Shown: piece by piece, positions 15,001 through 27,000 of the stretch | Layout of the letters: each line of letters starts with the position of its first letter | Numbering within the stretch: position 1 is the stretch's first letter | Assembly: GCA_004794785.1 (NCBI GenBank) | Contig: SJOL01007113.1 | Span: forward strand, 1,210,639-1,274,638 | DNA: 64,000 nt | Reading direction: 5' to 3' | Source: Opisthorchis felineus | Lineage: Eukaryota; Platyhelminthes; Trematoda; Opisthorchiida; Opisthorchiidae | Made by a program: the position numbers and the translations under genes | Notes under the pieces: model-generated | The model's database searches: none | What the model saw: the letters and a program-made list of their open reading frames with translations, nothing else | Told to the model about the DNA's origin: nothing

Positions 15001-17510
15001 ACTCTTGATCAATCAACCTCGTTGTCGAGCTTGAATGCCCTTTAAAAAACACGCAAGCGCGAAAAAGAGAGTAGGGACTATCCATCCATCTACTCACTGA
15101 CGGCGTATCTTTACATCATGACGGAACGTTTGCAAACCGGTTGTGAAACCGTTTGGTCATATCATCTAGGCCGTGATCATCAGCCAGTGAAAATACCTCT
15201 ATTATCCCATTCTACTAACCGTGTTTTTGGTACCAGTGGTTTCGGTGATGACATTCAACACATGAGTTTCCAGTTAGACGTACTAGACACTATTGTTTTA
15301 TGTTGTCTGCTCAGTATGACGTCCACATACACGAAGACTGACCATATCAAAGTGACATAATATGTCTCTCCGTAGGGTTTTGACCATCATTTTCCTCCTG
15401 GTAAGAAAAGTCCTCAGTGCTTAGGCCAGGCATATTAGGAAGCAGCAGACTGGTTTAGCACAGATTAGCGGGGAATCATCGCTGAGGTGGGTACAACCAA
15501 GAGAGTGAAGGAGAAGACCACCAACGCAATTATGTAATTTGTCACATATCATAGGAGTAAAACCTAGGCTGACCAAATATCAACACTCGGAAGTAGCCAC
15601 AAAAGATGGGACTTAAGTACCGAGGATTCGATACTACCAGCATCGGCGATGAACGTGTGACCTTTGTCTGTGTGGGTGACTACGAGTATCGGTTACGGTA
15701 GATGAATCAAGTATCGTAGCTTCGAAAACAGAATTCCTCTAATATCAACCACACATTCTCGACGGTACACGGCTTATGAACCCGACAACCAACCTGGACA
15801 TACCAAAGTGTCTCAATGAGATAATTTTTACGACAAGAAGGACTTCTGCAGATAAAACGTTATCTACCGGCTAACCAAAATCCGTAGTTCTGACAAGTGG
15901 AGAAAAGATTCTCTCTATGGTTTTCTTGGTCAGATGACTTACATAATGTAAGGAAAAATTGCTGAATCGCTGTTGATCACTTTGGCTGGGTGTCGCTTTG
16001 TTTTCTTTGAACCATCTGTGCGAGCCACTTTAGCGACTGTTCTCCGGATGTCAGACAAGTTGAAATGATTTACGTTATCTTGATATTAGTGCAGAACTTT
16101 TTTGCGGCCAGAAGCAGCAAGCCACACAATTCTAACACAATAAGCCCTGTAAAAAAATGCACTCCTATTTTCATTGCCACAAGAACCTCGGGAAGCCAGA
16201 GTTTGAGCATACGGTGGAAACTTATGCACACATTCATATGGTTGGTGTTAAAGAATGGGTCATTTATTATCGCGACGTAATACAGTTCAGGTTAATCTGT
16301 TCCACCTCACCCCGTGCTTGTTTGGCCAATATATTAAATATTTTTGAAGGTGTTTAGTCAGTTCTATGGCTGTGAGGAAGTGCACGACTTCATTTCTTCA
16401 GCTAGTGAGCATTTGGTCGAACCTGCTTCTAGAGTGACGGAACTCTGTTCGGAACACTGTTTTATACTTACGCTTCACGATTGCTTCCTCCTGACAAACA
16501 AAAGCATTTTCTAAGGGTTCATTTGGTTTTTATTTTGTATAGCAAAAAATAAACGGTAGCAAGTTACTAGCTGGGTCAAACGTCTAAACATCATACAACA
16601 CTCATAAACTTGCGGAAAACCCTTCGACAGTCCACGACCAGTTTCACCCCGCTTAAGGTTGGTCAGTTAGGCGCAGTTGTCGAGTTCCTGTCAATCTCAT
16701 GTTCTACTTGAGCCAAAATACTCTCATTCGTACAGAAATTTAATCTTGATAAGAGACTCAGCTGAAAACAGCTCGACCTCTCGTTTGTGACTGTCCGCTG
16801 TCGAAGGGTCTTCAGCAACCTTATGAGTAGTGTGTTACGTCTAAACAATAAAGTATTGCGATATCTCGAATATCGTGCCAAGTGAAACATAAGGCGGCTT
16901 TGAGCAGCACATTCAGTTAAAGAAGCCCGTCATAAACGAGAGCTTCAGTTGGATTCATTTGAGCCTCCTGTCAAAACTAAAATTGTGTTCAAATGAGACT
17001 TTTTGCAGGTCAGAAGATGTTCGCTCCAAACAACATCCAGAATACCACATAAAACAAGGTTGCATGCGCGCTATTTGGAATGGTCGCAAAAAACAGCAAG
17101 ATGGCTAGGGCAGCGTCTTTTAAATTTATTAGGCAAAGTATGAAAAACACGGATAAAAACTACGAAATATCTTTAGTTTCCACGTATCTCAGACAGCGGT
17201 CTCAAGGTAACATCTTAGCATAAGTGACAGACCAATCTTCAGAACGACCTGAATCAAGACAGAAATTCCTTTCCTTCAACTCAAGCTATCTGTTTAGCCA
17301 TTAGATTCTCAGTAAGCTAATGAACGTGCACAAGCTGAAGCAGATTATCAGGAACATAAACAGCAATATGAACAGTTCAATACGATGATGGCTACTCTCG
17401 CTTGAAAAAGTTTTGGCTGCCTCTCACCATAAACCACAATCCTGTGAACTCGCAAACGAAGTAGCTGTACAAGTGAATGTGAACACCAATAAATAATAAA
17501 TAAAGCAATG
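6034..17510. other. No recognisable gene in 11.5 kb
   Basis: Stop-rich AT-biased DNA on both strands. The longer open frames (11110-11406 plus, 12134-12427 minus, 13051-13368 minus, about 97-105 codons) show no domain motif. No coherent exon chain, repeat array or retrotransposon motif was found by eye. This is probably intergenic or long-intron DNA. Confidence 0.45.
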
Positions 17511-17692
17511 GTTCAGATGTAGCACCCTTTTGGTGCCTAGCTGCTATGCTTTACTAAGGAGGCATGAGGGTTGAGATACTGCTGGTTTATCTAAGTCTAG
17601 ACAGGAGCAGAAGAGATGCAGAGGTCAAGTTCAAACCACGGACCTTCCGGTAAGTAAGTTAGCGCCTTATCCACTGAGCCATCTCGAACTCA
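17511..17692 (-). mobile_element. tRNA-derived SINE, family 1, copy A
   Basis: Read on the minus strand, the element opens with a tRNA-like head: a box A (TGGCTCAGTGG), and a box B (GGTTTGAAC) about 34 nt later, the spacing of a real tRNA gene. An unrelated body of about 110 bp follows, containing CCTGTCTAG, and it ends near GGTGCTAC. Three other copies with the same head, body and end occur at 18102-18284, 23881-24015 and 63346-63520. The tRNA-like part would act as an internal RNA polymerase III promoter. There is no poly-A tail, and the 3' side is T-rich. Confidence 0.85.
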
Positions 17693-18101
17693 AATATGAA
17701 CAGTACGACTGAAGAAAGCTGAGGGAGGAGACAGTGGACAGTTATCTATTTTTTGCCATTTCTCGAGTCATTCTAGGGTTCATTTTGTGCCAGTCGTCAT
17801 CCGGCAAAACTGTCGGTATCCAAATTATGTACCCTGATTAAGCGATAGACCTTCAGTTGTGAGGTTGTCAAACCGACCAACTAGATAATCAAAACCAAAT
17901 ATAGCGACAAGTTTAGATGAATTATGTTGAATCATATGATTCTCTCAAGCAGCTCAACCGGATTAACTGATTACCTCCCCAGGACAACACAACAAAACGC
18001 AATTAAACATGAATCGCCGTGTGAATGACGAAGTGAAACAACGCCAAGTTGCGTAACCACTCTCTTACTATCTTATCTGATATAATATCTTTTTAAAAAT
18101 C
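17693..18101. other. Spacer between two SINE copies
   Basis: About 400 bp of AT-rich sequence separates the two parallel SINE copies. I see nothing recognisable in it. Confidence 0.5.
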
Positions 18102-18284
18102 GTTCAGCTGTAGCACCCTTTTGGTGCCTAACTGCTATGCCACCCGAAGGAAGCACGAAGGCTGGAATACTGCCAGGTTGCCCAAGCCTAGACAGGGGAA
18201 GTCGAGGGCTAGAGGTCGGGTTCGAACCACGGACCTACCGATCAGTAAATTCTCGCTCTAACAACTAGGGCCATCTCGCCCTAT
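18102..18284 (-). mobile_element. tRNA-derived SINE, family 1, copy B
   Basis: This is the best-preserved copy by eye of the box B part: GGTTCGAAC followed by CCGACCTC on the minus strand. The body shares CCCCTGTCTAGGCTTGG and the end shares GGTGCTACAGCTGAAC with the other copies. The box A region has a few substitutions. It lies about 400 bp from copy A in the same orientation, so it is either a local cluster or two independent insertions. Confidence 0.87.
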
Positions 18285-20372
18285 AATATTTAGGAAGAGT
18301 ATTTAGCTTACTCGGATAAATTTAACCCAGATACCATGCTGCAAAATGGCGACTGAAGTATAAAAAAATGACGCATTCTGACAACCCACACATTCCTCCT
18401 CATAAATATATAGACCACTTTTTGAAACTAGAACTTCACCCCAGTCGCGCCGACGAATGTTACCAACCTCAAAATAAATCACTGGGATGCAATCTACCGA
18501 AATCTACCTTGAGTAAACCTAGCCATACTGAACGGCAAAACATCCTCGTGGTAACGTAATTGCATTTTTGTGGAAAAGCGTTACAAATTTTATGCAGAAA
18601 ACAGCACCCTATGGACAGCGGTGCAGACCACTGCTGTCCACTTATCGAAATATGTCATCAGGGTGTTACTGTGAGGCGACATACTGATAATGTCTTTGTA
18701 AAGCACAAACGTTTGTTGCCCTTAGTTTTCGTCACACAGTCGTTATGTGGATGTAGAAGAGAGGATTCATGTAGGGAAGAAAGTATATAATCACAGCAAA
18801 AGCCAGGTCGGACTGCATGCGCACACTACGCTATAAGGATAACTATTATCGAGATACTCATGTCATGCCCCACCTCGAAACGATCAATGTATACACCATT
18901 CCTTGGGGAGCACCATACTTTGTGGGATGATACACAACCAAAAGCTTCAACGTGTAGTCGTCTGTGAATATTTTCCCTAAACTGAAAGAGCCACATTAAA
19001 AGCATCTACCGGGGGTAACCCTCACTGTGACGAAACTATCCACGACTAAATGACAAGTAGGATTTGGCATCGCAATTCTTCGCTTTGTAGGTTACCAGTA
19101 GATGTTCTCGTGAGGTGAGAAGTAAATCTCCTTGAAAGCCACTGGTTATTCCCCATTTATCACTTCGGTCAAATTACCAAGTTCGAAAGTCTGGCTCTTA
19201 ACCTTTAAGGTAGTCGTTTACCAAATTTGTAATCATTCCTGAAAAAAAAATGTGGTGCTCCTAACTTCATTTCCTTGGTCGGATCAACAAACCTTTTTGA
19301 GAATTTGTGATTGAACATTGTGGTTGACCAAGACAGCAAGAATAACGCTGTTGCTAGGTGAACTCATTTCACACAGTGCCACCTGCAACGCAACAAGTAC
19401 AACGAATAAAATGAAACATTAAATGTTTGACTGCATCGTTTGTGTAGCTCTAAGCCGTAGGGTGATTAACTAGTAATATCATAGCAATCTTGCTTTGCGC
19501 AGGAGACAATCTTGAATTGACTGATCAATACTGCTTCAAGTAAATTCAGTCCATGTGTCTGACTGCTTCGTTCTATGACCAAGAATGAAGAGCAAAATAC
19601 AGTTCAATGTCCTGTTTCGAGTAGATAAATGATGAACGTTAATCTGGATTTTGGCTCCCTGAAAGTTAAATTAGGGTCAGCTAGCAACGCAGTGAGGCGC
19701 TTGGGCTAGTATTGCCATTCTTCGGTTAGTCTCATCGATGCATTTACCACCAACACTACAGGCTTGGTTTTGCTGCGTATGAGCAGGCCCGGAAATGCGC
19801 GTTATACCAGTATCTAACTAGCAACGTTCCCACCCTAAGGTTGTTCTCTTCTGAATTGTGCTGCCGCATACTGTAACGATTGTTTATCCGAGTCAACGGC
19901 GAGGGCATTCAAAATTGCCCACGTCAGAAGAAATTTGGGGATTCGGTTGCTGTAGCGGATAAGCGTGTTCTATTTAAATTAGATAAAACATTCCGTGTAA
20001 TTCTTTAAAAAAAAATCTAGTCATTTTTCTTGAAGAGTAAGTTAAAAATGATGGTTCAAAATAGTGACTTCTCAATCTGGGCCGCCTTCTTGGGGCAATT
20101 TGTTGTTCTGCACGATATTTTATCAGAGATCATTCTTGTCTAGAAATATGTTAATGACCAAACAAAACCAGGGTGATATGCGTGTAGGTCAATCAACGAA
20201 AATCCTTCCCTGTTCACTGGAGGAGCATCCCGAGGGACATCCTTTTCTTTGACTTGCCTCAGCGTTCTCCATCCTTCATTCTAGTCTTAATGTAACCTTA
20301 TAGATTCAAGTGCATCCACTAAGGTATCCTGACGCAATTTGTCGTACGAAACCAATTTTGACGTGGAAAAAT
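18285..20372. other. No recognisable gene
   Basis: Two adjacent open frames (18368-18559 and 18560-18790, plus) have no known motif. The rest is stop-rich AT-biased DNA. Confidence 0.45.
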
Positions 20373-20735
20373 TTAAAGCCCCTCCAACGATTTGGAAGTG
20401 GGCAAGATATATACAAGTTTTATGGGAACAATGATAGATGAAGATGACAGAATCTCACTGCCTATTTTTAAAGCCACCAAAGTCATCATCCTGGAAGCTG
20501 TGGATCTGACATAATCACTAGCTATTTCGTAAAGGAGAGATTCCGTTGAGTCTTTCTTGAAAACCAAATTGATATGCAAATGAGTATATTTGTCAAAATG
20601 AAAGAATCGCATTGCTAAATTTTGAAGCCTCCACCTGTGGTTAGGATCTTCACGAATCCCCAACTTTTGTTTTTTTTCGCGTAGCATTTTATTGAGATTT
20701 TCCATTGGCTGTTTGTGATACCTAATTGGGCGCAC
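20373..20735 (-). CDS. Unrecognised 120-codon open frame
   Basis: This is one of the longest open frames in the first 30 kb. The N-terminal half is basic and helix-prone (Lys/Arg/Glu rich, around residues 10-35). A mixed region containing HFDKYTHLHINLVF follows, then a hydrophobic C-terminal third that could be one membrane segment or a buried helix. I recognise no family. The absence of flanking coding sequence and of a convincing promoter leaves open a single exon, a pseudogene piece or chance. Composition is more protein-like in the first 80 residues than after it. Confidence 0.22.
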   Translation of the reverse strand: MRPIRYHKQPMENLNKMLREKKQKLGIREDPNHRWRLQNLAMRFFHFDKYTHLHINLVFKKDSTESLLYEIASDYVRSTASRMMTLVALKIGSEILSSSSIIVPIKLVYILPTSKSLEGL

Positions 20736-22706
20736 TTGAAACTTTAGATCCTGAGAAGAATCTAGTCCAATCTTAGTCTACGTACCAAGATAAAGTGACT
20801 AAAGACGTTCCGTTATGACGAGTATACATTTCTTATGCTACAGATGGATCAGCCCTGAACTTCAGTTCACCCGAAATAACCACAAATATGAGAAGCTCAA
20901 TAGATTTTGCAGTGTACTTACAGTTCAGAGGGTTAAGTTAGCCGAAATTAGGACCATAGAGCCAATGTGATTCGCTGCCGTAGTTACCTTACTTTTCATT
21001 AGCGTGTGAAGCTCTACCAGTTCATCTTCGATTGATCCGTCGCGTGGCCTTGAACGCTGTCTTGCCATGTATAGACAATACTCCCAAAGTGCACAACACC
21101 ATTTCTTGACTCAATCTACTTTGAAGTTAGCCAGTTAATGAGCATGGGGCAGTATTATGAATTGCACACGTTGTCTACTCATATGCCCTGATGAAAATTC
21201 CTGGCGTCGGTGCCACAATGCGTTTGCTGGTCACCATGTGTCATATAACACGGTGCACAAAAGACTGAACAACATTGCCTGAAGTAGGATGGTTTGACTA
21301 GTATGCATTTTAGGACACAATATAGACTGTTGTTTAGTCCCGAAACGTCTGAACTCAGCCTACACTGATCGTAATCGGTAGTCTGTCAAGCAAGAAGTCG
21401 TGGTTTGCGCGCTTGGAATGGCAAACGCGAATTCTGTTACTGTCTGGTCGTATTGATTGAAAATGAAATTTTCGTTTTCACTTCAGGTGCAGCCATTCAC
21501 AAGAACTGAAGAGAATTCAGCAGGTACTGCATGTAGAAAATGCTTTCAAAGAATGGATCACGATTTGGATGTTTGATGAGGTCATGGTTTTACCAGTATA
21601 GACTTTGTCTAGCTTTGGAAGTATGTGAACCTTGGGAGCAAACATTAATATGTATCCTTTTATTGGCTAGTTTGCGCTTTGTTCCATGGTCATGTTGCAT
21701 TTGTTATCATGTGCTTACCCCGAAGATGTGGTTTTTTACATACCACCTACAATTTGGTATACAGTGGGAGTACTAGTATTAGACAAGTACGCTTAAACAT
21801 TTTAGTCTGCATCTGAGATTTAATTATAATCTTTGTAACAGTTAATCAGGTGGTATTTATATGGACCGAAAAACTCATTCACCGTTGTCCGACCTACTCT
21901 GTCACAGATCTCCCATGGCCATTCAGTGGCATCCATGGACCTGCTGCGCAAGACTTTTTTGCGGAAACAGTGGTCGCATTATAGGATCTTGTGGACTCGT
22001 TCCTAAATGTTTCAGTAAATGACAGTATAAGATCAACCTCGAAATGAAGCTATCAGGTGTTCGTTTTGCATGATCTTTCCAGTGGAACGTTTTGTGCATC
22101 AGCGCGCACACTATTCCGTTCACCGTTTGAGACCCCTGTTGTTTAGAGTTGGGCTCAGCTAATGACTGGGGAGAATCTCGCGCAGAAGTTGTGAGCGAAC
22201 TCTGCTAGTCATTCTTAAGGGTCATTGCCGTAGAGTAGCGAAGGCAGTACAACACTGCAACATTGGTGACTACGATCGAAAGGTGGGTGCTCTCTACAAG
22301 CTAACATAAGCTGCCGAATGCAATCCGAGTATTTGGTTTGGTTTCGAGTGTCACTGCTGTGGATAGAATACCACGGAACACAAAAAAATATCTGTGCATT
22401 AGGGTACGTTACGAACATAATTTGAAATACCGGATTTCGGGCGGTAGCATACGCACTGAGATCAAGGTGAGATACTCTCTGGACAAATCACCAAGAAGTT
22501 CGTCTGCAAGTGGGAAACACTTCTGCACAAGCAGTAGTAAAAAATGAACACACAGTGGTGATTGTATGCTTCATATTGACCCCTAGTGGCTTGCTTAGTA
22601 TGCTTTTGAGTTTCGCTTTAGAGTGAACGGTCTGAGACGATTCTGATCAGGTTGAATAATACAGAGAGGCGACGCATTTGCTAGTTGGCACACAGCAGAC
22701 GCAAAC
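20736..22706. other. No recognisable gene
   Basis: Only short open frames without motifs. No repeat structure is visible until the microsatellite cluster that follows. Confidence 0.45.
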
Positions 22707-22762
22707 TATATATATATATAGACGAACATTTGAATAGATTAGATAGATAGATAGATAGATAA
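22707..22762. repeat. TA and AGAT microsatellites
   Basis: A (TA)7 run at 22707-22720 is followed 20 bp later by an (AGAT)5 run at 22741-22760. They are simple sequence repeats typical of eukaryotic non-coding DNA and likely length-variable. Confidence 0.9.
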
Positions 22763-22952
22763 ACAGATACGCATCGGTGGATTTCGTTCCGTCAGTTTGT
22801 CTTATTGAGTGTCAATAGTTGCGTAGGGTAACATCTGGTCCCTCCGTCATCCGCTCTTCTCTCTTTTTTACTTCAGGGCTTTAAATATAATGGAATAAAC
22901 TTTGTGGTGGTACGGCAGTGAAGCGTCGGCCTCAATGTTGATTTTCCTGTCT

Positions 22953-23155
22953 CTAATGGTGATGGTGATGGTGATGATGATGATGATCAAAATAGCCGTA
23001 CAAAGACAATGAGTTTGGTTGATCCATTGATCCAGCTTTGGGCTTCTTATCGATGGTCATTATTGCAGGTGACCCTTTGCTCCGCAGTATTTGTGGTGGG
23101 TCACTCATCACTCGTTTGAGAACACTCAACAGAGACAAATTCTCACTTGTTGCTG
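22953..23155 (-). CDS. Candidate terminal exon ending in ten histidines
   Basis: On the minus strand an open frame of about 60 codons runs into a GAT/GGT microsatellite that is read as ten consecutive His codons and then a TAG stop. The segment before it is Ser, Pro, Lys and Asp rich (for example MSDPPQILRSKGSP) and looks coding. The frame can be extended upstream to an AG acceptor-like CCCAG near 23156. If real, it would be the last exon of a gene whose other exons I cannot find. No clear AATAAA lies downstream. The alternative is a chance open frame across the repeat. Confidence 0.25.
22956..22988. repeat. GATGGT/GAT trinucleotide repeat
   Basis: Three GATGGT-type units followed by GAT repeats. 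On the minus strand they read ATC/ACC and encode the His run of the candidate exon. Confidence 0.9.
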
Positions 23156-23880
23156 GGCCTTACGACAGCTAAAACTATTGTGGCATTTTTAACTTGTATA
23201 ACTATTTGGTACATTTTCAGACCCATTTCCTCACTAGTATAAGGTCATTCGTGAGGGTGGATGAGTATGTAGAAGGAACATTTGATAGCCTACCAGAAGT
23301 CAGATCGTTCCAGTGTGGCATTAGCTGGATGGATCAAGTATGACAAGTAGTTCAAACTTCAACGACTTAAAAAGCAGCCTGCGGACGCCTGGTACTGCAG
23401 TCAACATCTGTCTATACTTTTTATACTTTTTTAACTCCGAACGACCCGTTTTCTAGTCCTTTTTGTCATAATCCTATATCCGAGACTTTTTACCACATAA
23501 TGAAACTTTCACAATGCATTCAACATCATCAAACCTAAAATTTGACAAGACTACATCTCGTTCCTTCCCAAAGTAAGGGATGACAAACTACAGTAACTTA
23601 AAAGGGCCAGTGTTCAAATTCCATCTCTCATCTTGCATTCAATGTAGCGTTCTTCGAACTCAGAATATTTGAACTTTTCACAAAGTATCGGGTGTTTACT
23701 GCACGAAACTCCAACTCAGTGTATGCCTGCATTTATTATCGAGTAATGACCTTTATCCCTCAGATTCCGCACAAAGTGTGTAGTACGGTTTACTGCTGTA
23801 ATCTTTTCTGAAAGGATCGCTTCATGACTGAACGTGTTTGGCTTCTATGCAAGTTGTTATAGAGGTCTAAAATAATAATC
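23156..23880. other. No recognisable gene
   Basis: AT-rich sequence with no notable open frame or repeat. Confidence 0.5.
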
Positions 23881-24015
23881 TTCGGCTGTGACACCCTTTC
23901 GGTTCTTAGATGCCATGCTACAGGCTGAGATACTTCCAGGTTGCCAAAGCCCTCGACGTTGGGTTCGAAGTAGGGCATTTCGTTCAGACAATTCGTGCCT
24001 AAAACACTGAGCCAA
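23881..24015 (-). mobile_element. tRNA-derived SINE, family 1, copy C (shortened)
   Basis: This degraded copy has lost about 50 bp of the middle. The minus strand keeps the box B area (TTCGAACCC), a reduced body and the end sequence GGTGTCACAGC. A short box-A-like piece remains. It overlaps a 122-codon minus open frame at 23790-24158, which is therefore not a believable gene. Confidence 0.7.
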
Positions 24016-27000
24016 TTAACTGATCCGTATCGTCTGATCAAGAGATCTCGATTCATGTGTTGCCGCGTAGGAAGCTCGAAATATGGTCCGACCTCTAGCT
24101 GAAATCTCTTGCCTGTACGTATATGTCGGGATAATTCATTCTCTGACATATCTCCCATAGTTTAAGAGGATAGCCTAAATGTACCAACGACAGTTAGGCA
24201 AAAAAGACACGTAACTTTTCCGAAAAACTTCCCAATAGACACTCCTGCATAGATTTCGGTCCACACTGTCAATCTCGACCTATTTAAACTACCACATTTT
24301 TGTAATATTCAGGGCTTAATTCAAGCTCATTGTTTTTCATTATTAGTAAGACCATGTGAAGGAAATATAGGTTCGCGTGAAAACAAGATAGCAATGTTGT
24401 ATGCGACGATATCATTACGCCAAAGGTTCCATTTCTCAAGGTACGATGCACAATGCTTTCTAATCCTGAAGACTTCTAGTGGGTTCGGGTGTTTTGGATA
24501 TGACAAGTTTCATACCACTTACAATGCCACACAGTTTCTTGCGTTCACCGTCTGATATCTGTCTGTCAATTTAAACCATAAGACAGTTTTCAGTACCATG
24601 CTGTGTTCTGTCGGCTTTCATTCACTGTTTGCTTTTGACTCCTGATCATGTGGCTCAAATGGTGGGATCATGTGACCCTCAAAAACCGTTGGTTTTCACC
24701 ACCTACGCAGGGACCGTAACCATTGCTCACTTTTCGGATCGTGACCGTGCACTATTTTGTTGAATTTTAGTTTTATAAGTATAAACACAAAATACCATCC
24801 ACGTTGTTCTAGTTTTTACAGGATAACATTCCAAGAGTAAGCCTCGGTCTCTTAAAACCTCCTTTAAATTGCATGTGCTTACACAACAAAACCTGCGGCG
24901 CTCCATTTTTTGGTTTAGTGCTTACGGACCATAGTACCCGTATCGTCCATTCAAAACAATCCTCCATTATTTCGCGTTACATCACAAGCTAGGTCTGTCG
25001 ATACTTGTCAACCATATATTATATCAGTTATTAATTTGGCGGTATCTGGACAGCTCTCTTACTATGTCCTTAAGTGGGCGACAGATTTTTTGACTTTGCT
25101 ATCCTTTGGACTGCTTTTCTACGCAACCTTCTTACTCGTCCCCAGCCAGGTGACCTCTGTGTATGAACTCGTGAGCAGTTTGATCTCCTGAGCAAACGAT
25201 CAAGGCGACTCATTTCAAACTTGTTATCTGAATATAAGTGGATTACGATCAACCAGATGTTTGCTTTCTTTACTTATGTAAATATATACATTGATACTGT
25301 GCTGTTTCGTATTTTGGTTTGTGACAATAAGGCTTCAGTTGTTTGTCAGCTATATTCCATCTCACAAGCCCATCGTGCTCCTGTATCTCGATTTTGCTAT
25401 AAAAAAGACTAGTAGCCACCCAGTTCAATCCAAGGCATGATTGAGTTTCAATACTCCATTCTTTTGGAAACTTTCTCCGAAACCGCGAATTTTGCAGCCG
25501 TGGCGTCCATTTTGATCCCACTTAATATGGACGCATTACTTTGGACAATTTCACAGATTGTGCCCTTTATCTTTGGCCATAATGTAGAATCTATTGTTCT
25601 CACCAGCACGTCTTTTAAACCCTTTTTCTGACGCAAGTGGGCCTCCAGACACGGTGGGACTGATGGTTAATCCTTTTTCAACATAAGGGTGGAAAGTACT
25701 GCAGGTGAAATTTAAAGTAAAATATTCACAGTGAACCTATATCTTAAAGTTCCAAAGCCATCTTCGATACTTCTGACTCACTCCCCTACTTGAAGCTCAA
25801 GAACGTCAACAGTTTTTCGCTACTTTCTATTTTGTACTCACAAATGTGCTTTTTTAAGAACGAAATGTTACTTTCTATCGAAGTATACGGTCACTTGTCT
25901 GGTTTATCACCTCAATCATGCCAGTCTGCTCTTCAGAAATCACATAATGACGTTCTTACCCTCCGGAAGAAACACAGTGAAATACGACATCTTAAGTTAG
26001 TGATGGCCAATGGTTACCCAAAACCACATATTTTCACAGAAATGCAACTAAATGTACTTAGTCGTAGGGATTTACGTAGGAGGTAACCATGTAGCCAGTT
26101 CCCACCTTTACATGAAAACTGCCCAGCTACTCGCTGTTCACTACGCAGGTCAAGAATGTCATTCTGTACTCAGAGACCTCACAGTTGATATTGACTTCAC
26201 ACTCGACCAAATAAGAGCTTATACGTGAGCAATGCTATAGGTTTTCCTACTGTCTTGTTGCAGGATCCAGTATCTGTCCTGGATGGGGTGATCGTTTGAA
26301 CTGACTGTCAGGACTACCCATTCAGGAAGCGCTGCGGACCATTGAAACCTGTGGAACAAATTGTCGACTAGAAGCGTAAAGTTAGTCAATCGCTAAATTA
26401 CACAGGATTCACATCACAGCTCCAAAAATCTAACAAAGAAAGTACGGGGTTTAAGCCTTTGTGCTGATGCCTATGTATCTTTTGAATAATTTCAACTATT
26501 CCATTCATATAATATGCGGATCCATTTCGATATACTCATTTATCACCATTTCCGTACCCTATCAGCCAATCAACGAGCGCTGTTTTTCTATTCAGTGGGC
26601 GCTAAACTGGCCATTTTGACATTTTGAAATCTAGGTTTCTAGCCTCGTGTGGAATTTTTCAGTCAATTACGTTTCCACTGTTCACTGAACGAACATACAA
26701 GCCAACAGTGTACATGGTCAACGTCTACTTCATGCCGGAGTTCAAAGTCAACATACAGCAAATACTGGTGTTCTGTAGGGCATTATCCAAATGCCACACG
26801 GGTGCCCACAAATGTTGACTGAACTACTCCTGGAATCGTTTATCAACTAGCTTCCCACATACTAGTTTCTGATCACTATATGAATTATCCATATTATTCT
26901 ATGAGTGTCAGGATTCTCCGCCATCGCAAAAGAAAACAACTATTCGGTGGTTGAAAATGAGGGCCCTATTACTCCATAACATACTGTTCAAGCCACTGAA

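Noticed and set aside
23790..24158. 122-codon minus open frame
   Set aside because: It overlaps a degraded SINE copy for over a third of its length and shows no protein motif.
25437..25636. Overlapping open frames on both strands
   Set aside because: Same reason: no motif and no exon context.
25790..26086. Penelope-like or LINE reverse transcriptase tail, from LKLVMANGYP
   Set aside because: A single weak string; no catalytic block or GIY-YIG domain beside it.
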